Source: Proteobacteria bacterium UBA7420 | Lineage (GTDB): Bacteria; Pseudomonadota; Gammaproteobacteria; Magnimaribacterales; D2472 | Assembly (NCBI GenBank): GCA_002469975.1 | Contig: DKMG01000102.1 | Span: 1-6,795, forward strand | Length of the DNA: 6,795 nucleotides | Reading direction: 5' to 3' | Shown: positions 1-6,287 of the stretch, one piece after another | Position numbering within the stretch: position 1 is the stretch's first letter | Layout: each line of letters opens with the position of its first letter | The notes under the pieces: generated by a model | The model's input: only the letters and a program-made list of their open reading frames with translations | The model's database searches: none | What the model was told of the DNA's origin: nothing | Position numbers and translations under genes: made by a program

Positions 1-21
1 CTTTGCACAGCAATATTAGTC

Positions 22-453
22 TCAAAATTTAAATACTGCGGCAATAATGCCAATTAGCAGTAAGATTACAGGCGCCTCATTAAAAAGCCTGAGTTTAAAG
101 CCAGTCCAATGATGATCCCCTAGCGCAAGCTCTTTCAAGATCTTCCAGCATAATGCTTGATAGCCAATTAAGCTTGCTACGACTAGCAGCTTTACCACAA
201 TCCAATTTTGAGAAAAAAAGACGCTGAAATCAGAACTCAGAAGACCCATCAGCACACCGAATATCAAAGCAAGAATGCCAAGAGGAGTAATAAATTTAAA
301 TAATTTTTTTTCCATCACTGAGAGCTGATTTTGAACATCTTGGCTTTCACTCTCGACGTGATAAACAAATAATCTGGGCAGATAAAATATTCCGGCAAAC
401 CAAGAAACCATAAACAGTATGTGCAGAGTTTTATATATTAGGTAGAGGTTCAT
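22..453 (-). CDS. hemJ: HemJ-type protoporphyrinogen IX oxidase, membrane protein
   Basis: This encodes 143 residues with about four hydrophobic helices (roughly 6-26, 54-74, 84-103 and 126-142), so it sits in the inner membrane. Family marks visible are KTLHILFMVSWFAG near the N-terminus (His11, Trp18), PRLFVYH at 26-32, a Trp84/Lys88 pair (NWIVVKLL) in the third helix, and RLFNEAP at 122-128. HemJ is one of three unrelated bacterial enzymes that oxidise protoporphyrinogen IX to protoporphyrin IX, the penultimate step of haem synthesis. The conserved His in helix 1 and Lys in helix 3 are the residues linked to haem binding and activity in studied HemJ proteins. Length matches the usual 140-150 residues. 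It is transcribed divergently from erpA. No Shine-Dalgarno is visible before the ATG, and a TAAAAT hexamer lies 7 bases upstream. The family call is confident; the catalytic role is inferred from the family. Confidence 0.9.
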   Translation of the reverse strand: MNLYLIYKTLHILFMVSWFAGIFYLPRLFVYHVESESQDVQNQLSVMEKKLFKFITPLGILALIFGVLMGLLSSDFSVFFSQNWIVVKLLVVASLIGYQALCWKILKELALGDHHWTGFKLRLFNEAPVILLLIGIIAAVFKF

Positions 454-460
454 TTCTTAT

Positions 461-466
461 ATTTTA
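461..466 (-). promoter_or_regulatory. Candidate -10 box for hemJ
   Basis: On the minus strand, TAAAAT matches the TATAAT consensus at five of six bases. It ends 7 bases before the hemJ ATG, so the expected transcription start would fall on or next to the ATG. No good -35 is visible at 16-18 bases; the best is TTCTAT, which is weak. In AT-rich DNA such hexamers arise easily, so this is a tentative site. Confidence 0.35.
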
Positions 467-508
467 TCCCTTTAAATTGATCCATAGAAAAAAACTTTTC
501 ATCTCAGT

Positions 509-543
509 TTGTGGAACTCATCTTTAATCATTTAAACTATTAT
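509..543 (+). promoter_or_regulatory. Candidate erpA promoter in the hemJ/erpA divergent gap
   Basis: The 92-base gap must hold the promoters of both divergent genes. For erpA, TTGTGG (509-514) and TAAACT (533-538) are spaced by 18 bases and resemble -35 and -10 hexamers. That would place the start near the ATG at 546. A better -10 match, TATTAT (538-543), is too close to the ATG unless the transcript starts inside the gene. There is no purine-rich ribosome site before the ATG. I cannot identify an IscR or Fur operator with confidence. Confidence 0.35.
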
Positions 544-545
544 CC

Positions 546-881
546 ATGAGCAATGATTCTTTCTCGATTAACTTAACTGTCAACGCCATTAAGCGCATTC
601 AATCTTTGCTGCCTACCAATGAGGCTAATAATTTTCGTGTTTATGTGACCGGTGGTGGATGTTCTGGTTTTCAATATGGCTTTAAATTTGATGAGAAACC
701 AGAGGCTGATGACGATGTTATTCCATTTCAAGATTTTTCGATCTTGCTAGACTCCTTGTCATACCCATATCTTTTTGGGTCATCCTTAGATTATGTTGAA
801 GACCTTTCCGGCTCTAGATTTATAGTCACCAATCCAAATGCCAAGACTACCTGCGGTTGTGGCGAGTCTTTTACGATTTAA
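546..881 (+). CDS. erpA: A-type iron-sulfur cluster insertion protein ErpA
   Basis: This is 111 residues of the HesB/IscA family, which receive Fe-S clusters from the assembly scaffold and pass them to apoproteins in the cytoplasm. The three cluster-binding cysteines are in place: Cys39 in GGGCSGFQYGF and Cys103/Cys105 in TCGCGESF at the C-terminus. The segment before Cys39 (FRVYVTGGG) is also typical. Length is close to E. coli ErpA (114). I chose ErpA over IscA or SufA because it lies next to anmK, an M23 peptidase and tyrS, as in Pseudomonas, and no isc or suf genes are nearby. The start is fixed by the only suitable ATG, which has no visible Shine-Dalgarno. Its last 11 bases overlap the 3' end of the opposing anmK. 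Confidence 0.94.
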   Translation: MSNDSFSINLTVNAIKRIQSLLPTNEANNFRVYVTGGGCSGFQYGFKFDEKPEADDDVIPFQDFSILLDSLSYPYLFGSSLDYVEDLSGSRFIVTNPNAKTTCGCGESFTI

Positions 882-1950
882 ATTTAGTCGTTACCCCTAA
901 TAATCCGCTTTTATTGCCTACCTTTAAGGGGATCTCACTTACTCTTTGAGCTGCCAGCCATCCAAATGCCATTGCTTCTATAGATTGGGGTGGAAATCCA
1001 AATCTATCAGAAGAGCGCAAAGGAATGGAGGCGTAATAGCCAATCCTTTCCATTAAAAAAATATTATTAATACCACCACCACAAACAATAATTTCATTCA
1101 CCAATTTTGTTTTTTTCTTGATTGATTGGCTAATGGTTAATGCAGATAGCTCTGTTAGGGTTGCTAAAATATTCTCAGGCTTTTGTTTTAAGAGAGTCTT
1201 GGGAATGAACGGAAGATTGAAAACTTCCTTGCCCGTAGACTTGGGGTGCCTTTTTTTAAAAAATGGATGCTCTAACATTACCTTTAAAGAGCTGAGATGA
1301 ATGCAGCCTTTTCTGGCCATCAGACCATTTTTATCAAACTGACAGTTCAGGTATTTCTGGCAGTAAGCATCCAGTAGAGCATTTCCAGGCCCAGCATCTG
1401 ATCCAGTGAATTCTTGGGACTGTTCCAGAAACGAGTAATTAGCAATTCCACCAATGTTGAGAATCAGACGCGATTGTTCATCGGAAGCAAATATTTGATG
1501 ATGAAACGCCGGAACTAAGGGTGCTCCTTCCCCTCCCAGTTGAATGTGATCATTGCGAAAATCGCTGACGACATTCACTTCACATTTTTTTGATACTACT
1601 CTAGGATCTCCTGCTTGTATTGAAAAGGGATATTTGCCTTGAGGTTGGTGCCACAGGGTTTGACCAGACAAACCAAGAGCAGAGATTTGTGATTTAGTAA
1701 TTTTGTGATGCACAATAAAATTATTGATGGCTTTTGCAAAAGCCAGACCAATATGAAAGTTAAGATGACTGTAATGCTGAAGACTAAGAGTTTGATGCTC
1801 GATCACTTGAGCGATCTCTTTTCTTAATTTAGCTGGATACTTGTAGGAGGCAAAATGTAACAGTTTTATTTCTGAATCCACCAGCATTGCGCAAACATCT
1901 ATCCCGTCATAGCTGGTGCCACTCATGGTCCCAAGAAAAATTTTATTCAA
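871..1950 (-). CDS. anmK: Anhydro-N-acetylmuramic acid kinase, divergent active-site motif
   Basis: AnmK cleaves and phosphorylates 1,6-anhydro-MurNAc from cell-wall turnover to MurNAc-6-phosphate, in the cytoplasmic recycling pathway. Family motifs in order are MSGTSYDGID near the N-terminus, SGQTLWHQP, IQAGDPRVV, LGGEGAPLVPAFHH, NIGGIAN, SDAGPGNALLDAY, the VCGGGINN nucleotide loop, and EAMAFGWLAAQ near the C-terminus. I prefer the TTG at 1950, giving 359 residues and eight residues before MSGTS as in characterised enzymes; E. coli AnmK has 369. An ATG at 2001 would add 17 residues and a 59-base overlap with the upstream gene; TTG leaves 8 bases (TTGAATAA). Two normally invariant positions differ: the usual DFRxxD motif reads DFRNDH, and the His before GQT is Ser. 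It follows the M23 peptidase in the same operon. The family is certain, the start less so, and activity is open because of the changes. Confidence 0.9.
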   Translation of the reverse strand: MNKIFLGTMSGTSYDGIDVCAMLVDSEIKLLHFASYKYPAKLRKEIAQVIEHQTLSLQHYSHLNFHIGLAFAKAINNFIVHHKITKSQISALGLSGQTLWHQPQGKYPFSIQAGDPRVVSKKCEVNVVSDFRNDHIQLGGEGAPLVPAFHHQIFASDEQSRLILNIGGIANYSFLEQSQEFTGSDAGPGNALLDAYCQKYLNCQFDKNGLMARKGCIHLSSLKVMLEHPFFKKRHPKSTGKEVFNLPFIPKTLLKQKPENILATLTELSALTISQSIKKKTKLVNEIIVCGGGINNIFLMERIGYYASIPLRSSDRFGFPPQSIEAMAFGWLAAQRVSEIPLKVGNKSGLLGVTTKFKS

Positions 1951-3202
1951 AAGCTGTTGCGTTTGGATCTCGCGATAACAAGGCGTTTGATGCCTCTTCA
2001 TATTGCGATTTCAACTGTTGAAAATCTTGGGCTTGTATCTTGGGCAATGGCAAAGCTGATGGGAGCGCTACCTTTAAAGGATCAGTTCTTTTCTCTCCTA
2101 AGCGAAACTCATAATGCAGATGAGGCGCCGTTGCTAGACCAGAGTCTCCAACATAACCAATGGTTTGTCCTTGCGTGACCTTGCTACCTGCGCTCAAAGA
2201 TGAATTATATTTTTCCATATGAGCATATAAGGTTGTGATGTCTCCACCATGGCGTATGACCACAGATCTTCCGTAGCCGCCTTTCCATCCGACTGATTCA
2301 ACTACACCATCTCCAGTTGCTCTGATTGGCGTACCTCTTTTGGCTGCATAATCAACCCCATTGTGGGCTCTAATTTTATTTAAGATTGGATGTCTTCTAT
2401 TGGGATTAAAATGCGAGCTAACATAGGCAAAATCTAGCGGAGCCCGTAAAAATGCTTTTTCCAGGCTCTCACCGTTTTCATTGAAATAATCCCATGTTTT
2501 ATTTTTCCCTTTGTACCTGATGGCTGTAAATTTCTTTTGCTTGCTATAAAACTCTGCAAATAAAATGCTCCCATTGTCGACTTTCATGCCGTCAATAAAA
2601 GCAGTTTCATAGAGCATTCTAAATTTATCTCCTTCTCGAATATCGAAAATAAAATCAATATCCCATCCGAAAATATAGGCTAGATCCATGATCACACTTT
2701 CAGGAATGCCTTCATTTAAACCCGTTAAATAAAACGACGACTCTATAACTCCTGATTTAAATGATTGAATTAATTCAGGCTCTTTTTCTAACCTGCTAAT
2801 TGTGACATCTGGCAAAATTAGAATTTCAAATTGTAAAAATGGACTTTTAACTATTTGAATAGATTGAATGCTGCCCTGAACAAAAGATAATTCCAGCCTG
2901 TCCCCGGGCTGTAAATTTTTTATCTCTCCCGTTTTATCCGCTCTAAAAATTTGATAAGTAGTATTGAGAGTAATTTTGTACTTTTCAAAGATAACAGACA
3001 AACTTTCCCCGCTTTGCACTACATGAATCTGCTTGGTTGGAATTTGGCTAAATGGTGGTGACGGAATCTCTCGGATTTCGTTTATCTCCTCAAACTCTTT
3101 TACTTCTGACTCTGAGCCTACATCTACAATAATCAGAACAACCAACAGGGCCAGCAAGCTATATGAGAGCGTGGCTTTCCATGAGTGCTTAATTAAAATC
3201 AT
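1943..3202 (-). CDS. mepM: LysM / M23 family murein DD-endopeptidase, MepM-like
   Basis: This 419-residue protein has one N-terminal membrane segment (about 10-28), so most of it should lie in the periplasm. A linker (29-56) leads to a LysM-like domain (57-105, HVVQSGESLSVIFEKY), then a middle domain like that of YebA/MepM proteins, then the peptidase domain (about 255-375). Active-site residues are complete for M23: HNGVDYA gives His280 and Asp284, YAHM gives His328, and HLHYEF gives His361 and His363. By comparison with LytM, His280, Asp284 and His363 bind zinc, while His328 and His361 are catalytic. MepM-type enzymes cut peptide cross-links so that new murein can be inserted. The C-terminal 40 residues are a low-complexity tail. 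The start lies 14 bases after the FAH gene, with no clear ribosome site, and its stop overlaps the proposed anmK start. The neighbourhood matches the anmK-peptidase-tyrS arrangement of Pseudomonas. Confidence 0.93.
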   Translation of the reverse strand: MILIKHSWKATLSYSLLALLVVLIIVDVGSESEVKEFEEINEIREIPSPPFSQIPTKQIHVVQSGESLSVIFEKYKITLNTTYQIFRADKTGEIKNLQPGDRLELSFVQGSIQSIQIVKSPFLQFEILILPDVTISRLEKEPELIQSFKSGVIESSFYLTGLNEGIPESVIMDLAYIFGWDIDFIFDIREGDKFRMLYETAFIDGMKVDNGSILFAEFYSKQKKFTAIRYKGKNKTWDYFNENGESLEKAFLRAPLDFAYVSSHFNPNRRHPILNKIRAHNGVDYAAKRGTPIRATGDGVVESVGWKGGYGRSVVIRHGGDITTLYAHMEKYNSSLSAGSKVTQGQTIGYVGDSGLATAPHLHYEFRLGEKRTDPLKVALPSALPLPKIQAQDFQQLKSQYEEASNALLSRDPNATAFE

Positions 3203-3216
3203 GACTTAATAAATGA

Positions 3217-3912
3217 TCATACTAATTCAAAAGAAAGATCACCCACCGATTGAATGCTTGCATCTACATGATCACCGCGCTTTAGAGCTCCGACCCCTGC
3301 TGGGGTACCAGTAAAAATAATATCTCCGGGATGCAGGGAAATAAACTTTGATAGCCAGCTAATAATCTCATCAACGCCCCAGGCCATATGAGTAATATTG
3401 CTTGCTTGTTTTTCTTGACCATTCACACTTAAGCTAATATCACCTTCTTTTAAAACTACTTCTTCATTCTTTAGAATATTTGATATAGGTGCAGAATTAT
3501 CAAAGCCTTTACTGAGATCCCAAGGCTTTCTATCTTCCTTTGCTATTGTCTGCAGATCTCTTTTAGTCAAATCGACCCCCACTGCATATCCAAAAATATG
3601 TTGCGAGGCTTGCTTCGGCTCTATGTTTGAACATGGAGACTTCAGAAAAACCACAAGCTCCACCTCGTGATGAAGATCCTGTGTCAAAGCGGGGAAGGGA
3701 ATGGATGGAGCCTGTGTCATGGCTTGCGGAGGCTTGCTAAAAAAGAATGGTTGATCTCTATCAACACTGCCTCCCATCTCTTTTGCATGATCTTCATAAT
3801 TTTTGCCAACACAGTATATTTTGCCTACAGGAAATAAATCTTCACAACCTTGAATTTTTAGACCTTTCACACGCGGTGGAAAAGTAAATGTTGTGCTTTT
3901 AAGCTCAGCCAT
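3217..3912 (-). CDS. Fumarylacetoacetate hydrolase family protein, FAHD1/YcgM-like
   Basis: This 231-residue cytoplasmic enzyme belongs to the FAH superfamily and is close in size to the short FAHD1/YcgM-type acylpyruvases and oxaloacetate decarboxylases. The motifs are KIYCVGKNYEDHAKEM with the His42/Glu45 pair that acts as the catalytic dyad in FAHD1, HHEVELV with Glu83 and Glu85, and GVDLTKRDLQ with Asp114. The two Glu and the Asp are the expected Mg/Mn ligands. The C-terminal PGDIIFTGTPAGVG (195-208) is a family signature. The substrate cannot be read from the sequence; hydrolysis of acylpyruvates or decarboxylation of oxaloacetate are the likely options. It appears to be the first gene of the operon with the M23 peptidase and anmK, though no functional link is evident. 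It has no visible Shine-Dalgarno sequence. Confidence 0.88.
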   Translation of the reverse strand: MAELKSTTFTFPPRVKGLKIQGCEDLFPVGKIYCVGKNYEDHAKEMGGSVDRDQPFFFSKPPQAMTQAPSIPFPALTQDLHHEVELVVFLKSPCSNIEPKQASQHIFGYAVGVDLTKRDLQTIAKEDRKPWDLSKGFDNSAPISNILKNEEVVLKEGDISLSVNGQEKQASNITHMAWGVDEIISWLSKFISLHPGDIIFTGTPAGVGALKRGDHVDASIQSVGDLSFELV

Positions 3913-3940
3913 ATGAATTAAACTTTTTGGTTCATTAAAT

Positions 3941-3948
3941 ACTATAAT
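3941..3948. promoter_or_regulatory. Shared -10 element of the divergent FAH/tyrS promoter
   Basis: The 48-base gap between the divergent genes contains TATAAT on the plus strand (3943-3948), a perfect consensus -10, overlapping TATAGT on the minus strand (3946-3941), a five-of-six match. For tyrS, the start would fall around 3955, a leader of about six bases. For the FAH gene the leader would be about 20 bases. The -35 elements are poor on both sides (TTAAAC at 3918-3923 for tyrS, spacing 19). The site is inferred from sequence only. Confidence 0.5.
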
Positions 3949-3960
3949 AAATCATAAATC
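3947..3960 (+). repeat. Tandem 7-base repeat abutting the tyrS start
   Basis: ATAAATC occurs twice in perfect tandem and ends exactly at the tyrS ATG. It occupies the place of a ribosome binding site, but has no similarity to one. Two short copies in AT-rich DNA may well be chance. Confidence 0.6.
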
Positions 3961-5148
3961 ATGGAAGATAACCTCAATTTAATTAAACGTGGAATTGACG
4001 AACTGCTTAATGAAGCAGAGTTAATCTCTAAATTAAAATCCAAAAAACAACTTGTTATAAAAGCAGGGTTTGATCCTACGGCGCCAGATTTACATTTAGG
4101 ACATACAGTTTTAATTAACAAGCTCAGGCATTTTCAGCAATTAGGCCACAAAGTTATATTTTTGATTGGGGATTTTACTGCGATGATAGGCGATCCATCA
4201 GGCAAGAACAAAACCCGCCCACCATTGAATGCAGCTGAAATAGAAAAAAATTCTGAAACTTACACAAAGCAAGTCTTTAAAATCCTAGACCCAAAGATGA
4301 CAGAGGTCAGATTTAACTCAGAATGGTGCAAGAAGCTAGGTGCAGAAGGCATTATTCGGCTGGCTTCACAATATAACCTTGCTCGAATGTTAGAGCGAGA
4401 TGATTTTAGCAAGAGATATAAATCGAACCAAAGCATAGCCATTCATGAGTTCTTGTATCCTTTGATTCAAGCATATGACTCGATTGCCTTGGAGGCTGAT
4501 GTGGAGCTTGGCGGCACAGATCAAAAGTTTAATCTTTTAGTTGGCAGGGAATTACAAAGAGCGCACGAGCAAGAGCCCCAGGTGGTCATAACGGTCCCGA
4601 TTCTTGAAGGTCTAGATGGCACAAATAAAATGTCAAAATCTCTTGGAAATTATGTTGGAATAGATGAGGCGCCTGCAGAAATGTTTGGGAAAATTATGTC
4701 TATTTCAGATGAGCTCATGTGGCGCTGGTTTGATTTACTAAGTTTCAAATCTTCTGAAGATATTCAGCTGTTAAAAGCTCAGCAGGCCGATGGCATGAAT
4801 CCTCGAGATATTAAAATTGCTTTGGCCAAAGAGTTAATTGCGCGCTTTCATGATGGCCAGGCTGCCGAAGAGGCAGAGCTAAATTTTATCAATCAATTCC
4901 AGAAAAAAAACATTCCAGATGATATCGAAGAGCTAGTTTTGAGTTGGCCAGAGGATTCAATTCCACTTCCCAATTTATTAAAAGACGCGGGGATGACAGA
5001 GAGTACCTCAGAAGCAATGCGGATGATCAAACAAGGCGGCGTTCGAATTAATGAAGAAAAAATTACTGATCCCAAGCATTCTGTCCCTAAAAATAGCTCG
5101 GCTATTTATCAGGTAGGCAAACGCAAGTTTAAAAAAATTACGCTTTAA
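3961..5148 (+). CDS. tyrS: Tyrosyl-tRNA synthetase, type 2 (TyrZ-like)
   Basis: This class I synthetase of 395 residues attaches tyrosine to tRNA-Tyr in the cytoplasm. The tyrosine-binding start KAGFDPTAPDLHLGH contains the HIGH-type motif HLGH (45-48), followed by FLIGDFTAMIGDPSG (67-81). The KMSKS loop is intact at 223-227. An S4-like tRNA-binding domain occupies about 335-395 (LLKDAGMTESTSEAMRMI, then GGVRIN). HLGH and the overall form place it with the TyrZ or type-2 group found in Pseudomonas and Haemophilus rather than the E. coli TyrS type; the length also fits. No T-box leader is present, as expected for a proteobacterium, and the leader appears very short. It diverges from the FAH/M23/anmK operon. 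Confidence 0.97.
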   Translation: MEDNLNLIKRGIDELLNEAELISKLKSKKQLVIKAGFDPTAPDLHLGHTVLINKLRHFQQLGHKVIFLIGDFTAMIGDPSGKNKTRPPLNAAEIEKNSETYTKQVFKILDPKMTEVRFNSEWCKKLGAEGIIRLASQYNLARMLERDDFSKRYKSNQSIAIHEFLYPLIQAYDSIALEADVELGGTDQKFNLLVGRELQRAHEQEPQVVITVPILEGLDGTNKMSKSLGNYVGIDEAPAEMFGKIMSISDELMWRWFDLLSFKSSEDIQLLKAQQADGMNPRDIKIALAKELIARFHDGQAAEEAELNFINQFQKKNIPDDIEELVLSWPEDSIPLPNLLKDAGMTESTSEAMRMIKQGGVRINEEKITDPKHSVPKNSSAIYQVGKRKFKKITL

Positions 5149-5149
5149 C

Positions 5150-5178
5150 TTTCATCTTTATATCCTTCAACCCATAAT
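5150..5178 (+). promoter_or_regulatory. Candidate promoter in the tyrS/membrane-gene gap
   Basis: The 36 bases between tyrS and the next gene contain CATAAT (5173-5178), five of six to the -10 consensus, with a weak TTTCAT (5150-5155) 17 bases upstream. The predicted start would lie at about 5185, the A of the ATG. No terminator hairpin for tyrS is visible here, so readthrough from tyrS is also possible. Confidence 0.35.
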
Positions 5179-5184
5179 AGAAAC

Positions 5185-5871
5185 ATGCAACAGTTTTACT
5201 CATCAATCAGTTTTTGTGTTCGGCATGTAGGGTATCTATTTATTCTGTGCTTGCCTGTGATGACTGTGGAATTAGCTTTGGCTCATCTTGTGATGTCTAT
5301 GGGAATAGATTCTAGTATGTCTGATAGCGCTTCATTAGAGCTTATCACATCACTTTCTGGCCAGCTATTTGTATTAGGCACACTCTCTCTCATTCTATCT
5401 GTTGGTCTGTCTGGCGGTGCCATGATTGCTTTTAAGGGACTCGCTCTAGGCAATGCTCCATCGCCCTATCAAGCATTATTTTTAGGTATAAAGAAATTTT
5501 TCCCGCTACTGTTAGGAAATTTATTGCATTCACTGGCTTATGGTATTGGCTTTATTATGTTGGTTTTCCCGGGCTTTTACCTATATGCAAGATTAGGATT
5601 ATTTCCTCTGTATATTATGTTTGGCGAGAAAGGAGCATTCGATGCATTGGGGGAGTCATGGCAGGCAACCGATGAGTTTGGCACTAAGTTATTTCTATTA
5701 ACCACAGCCTTGATGGGAATCCAGATTCTTTTTGGCTTAGTGGGCGGCATGGCAGGCATTGACTCAGGCTTAGGATTTTTAGTCTTAGCTACCCTTTTAA
5801 AGTATGCAGCAACCATGCCTCTATTTTATTTATTCTTTAGCCTCTACCAATCTCTTAACACAGCGAGTTAA
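5185..5871 (+). CDS. YciC-like (UPF0259-type) integral membrane protein
   Basis: This 228-residue protein is very hydrophobic, with about five membrane segments near 15-38, 58-85, 105-145 (possibly two), 168-190 and 196-220. The stretch FPGFYLYARLGLFPLYIMF (128-146), followed by a short polar region where an Ala-Leu-Gly-Glu-Ser-Trp sequence precedes the next helix, is the pattern of YciC and related inner-membrane proteins. The function of that family is not known to me. No catalytic or binding residues stand out. It begins 36 bases after tyrS with no Shine-Dalgarno, and its stop is only five bases before the next start, so it is probably cotranscribed with the kinase and nucleotidyltransferase. 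The family assignment rests on overall pattern, so it is moderate. Confidence 0.7.
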   Translation: MQQFYSSISFCVRHVGYLFILCLPVMTVELALAHLVMSMGIDSSMSDSASLELITSLSGQLFVLGTLSLILSVGLSGGAMIAFKGLALGNAPSPYQALFLGIKKFFPLLLGNLLHSLAYGIGFIMLVFPGFYLYARLGLFPLYIMFGEKGAFDALGESWQATDEFGTKLFLLTTALMGIQILFGLVGGMAGIDSGLGFLVLATLLKYAATMPLFYLFFSLYQSLNTAS

Positions 5872-5876
5872 TTATT

Positions 5877-6287
5877 ATGAAAATATTAGTCATGGGTCTG
5901 CCTGGCAGTGGAAAAACATACCTAACAGAAAGGTTGGTGCCTCTGCTAAATGCTGCCTGGTATAACGCAGACAAAGTCAGAGAGATGGCCAATGATTGGG
6001 ATTTTTCTGATGAGGGCAGAGCTAGGCAATCCATGCGTATGAGAACCTTCGCAGACTTTGAAAAAGCTCATGGACGATATGTTGTGTGTGATTTTGTATG
6101 CCCAACCAAAGAGACCAGAGAGAATTTTGAAGCAGATTTAGTTATTTGGATGGACACAATAACTGAGGGTAGGTATGAAGATACCAATAAACTATTTCAA
6201 AACCCTGATAAGGTGGACTTCCACATAACCGAATGGAATGAGCATAATCACGAAGATCTTGCCAAGGAGATTTTAAAAAATGTTTGA
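5877..6287 (+). CDS. Small P-loop kinase, APS-kinase-like
   Basis: At 136 residues, this is a mini P-loop kinase. The Walker A loop GLPGSGKT (7-14) follows the first strand. YNADKVR (29-35) aligns with the DGDNVR segment of CysC, and DFSDEGRARQSMRMRTFA (42-59) with the GFS...R...R region that grips adenylylsulfate. YVVCDFVCPTKETRENF (68-84) corresponds to the strand and helix around the CysC FISP motif. The C-terminal part is far shorter than in CysC, which is about 200 residues, and only a short lid-like segment (RYEDTNKLFQ, 99-108) remains. It may be an APS kinase relative acting on another substrate. The start is 5 bases after the membrane gene, and the stop overlaps the next start by 8 bases (ATGTTTGA), implying translational coupling. 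Kinase fold is confident; substrate is unknown. Calling it CysC would overstate the evidence, since no cysD, cysN or other sulfate gene is in view. Confidence 0.8.
   Translation: MKILVMGLPGSGKTYLTERLVPLLNAAWYNADKVREMANDWDFSDEGRARQSMRMRTFADFEKAHGRYVVCDFVCPTKETRENFEADLVIWMDTITEGRYEDTNKLFQNPDKVDFHITEWNEHNHEDLAKEILKNV

Noticed and set aside
1118..1300. Short plus-strand frame inside anmK
   Set aside because: Antisense to strongly conserved AnmK sequence, with no motif of its own.
1957..2178. Plus-strand frame over the anmK/M23 junction
   Set aside because: Runs antisense through the end of the M23 domain; no ribosome site or family resemblance.
4260..5075. Two 60-codon minus-strand frames inside tyrS (4260-4442 and 4893-5075)
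   Set aside because: Both are shadows of a well-conserved synthetase.
5577..5816. Minus-strand frame in the YciC-like gene
   Set aside because: Proline- and lysine-rich antisense of a membrane protein, with no independent support.
5877..6287. Annotation of the kinase as CysC (sulfate assimilation)
   Set aside because: Too short, and there are no other sulfate activation genes in the window; similarity supports the fold, not the reaction.
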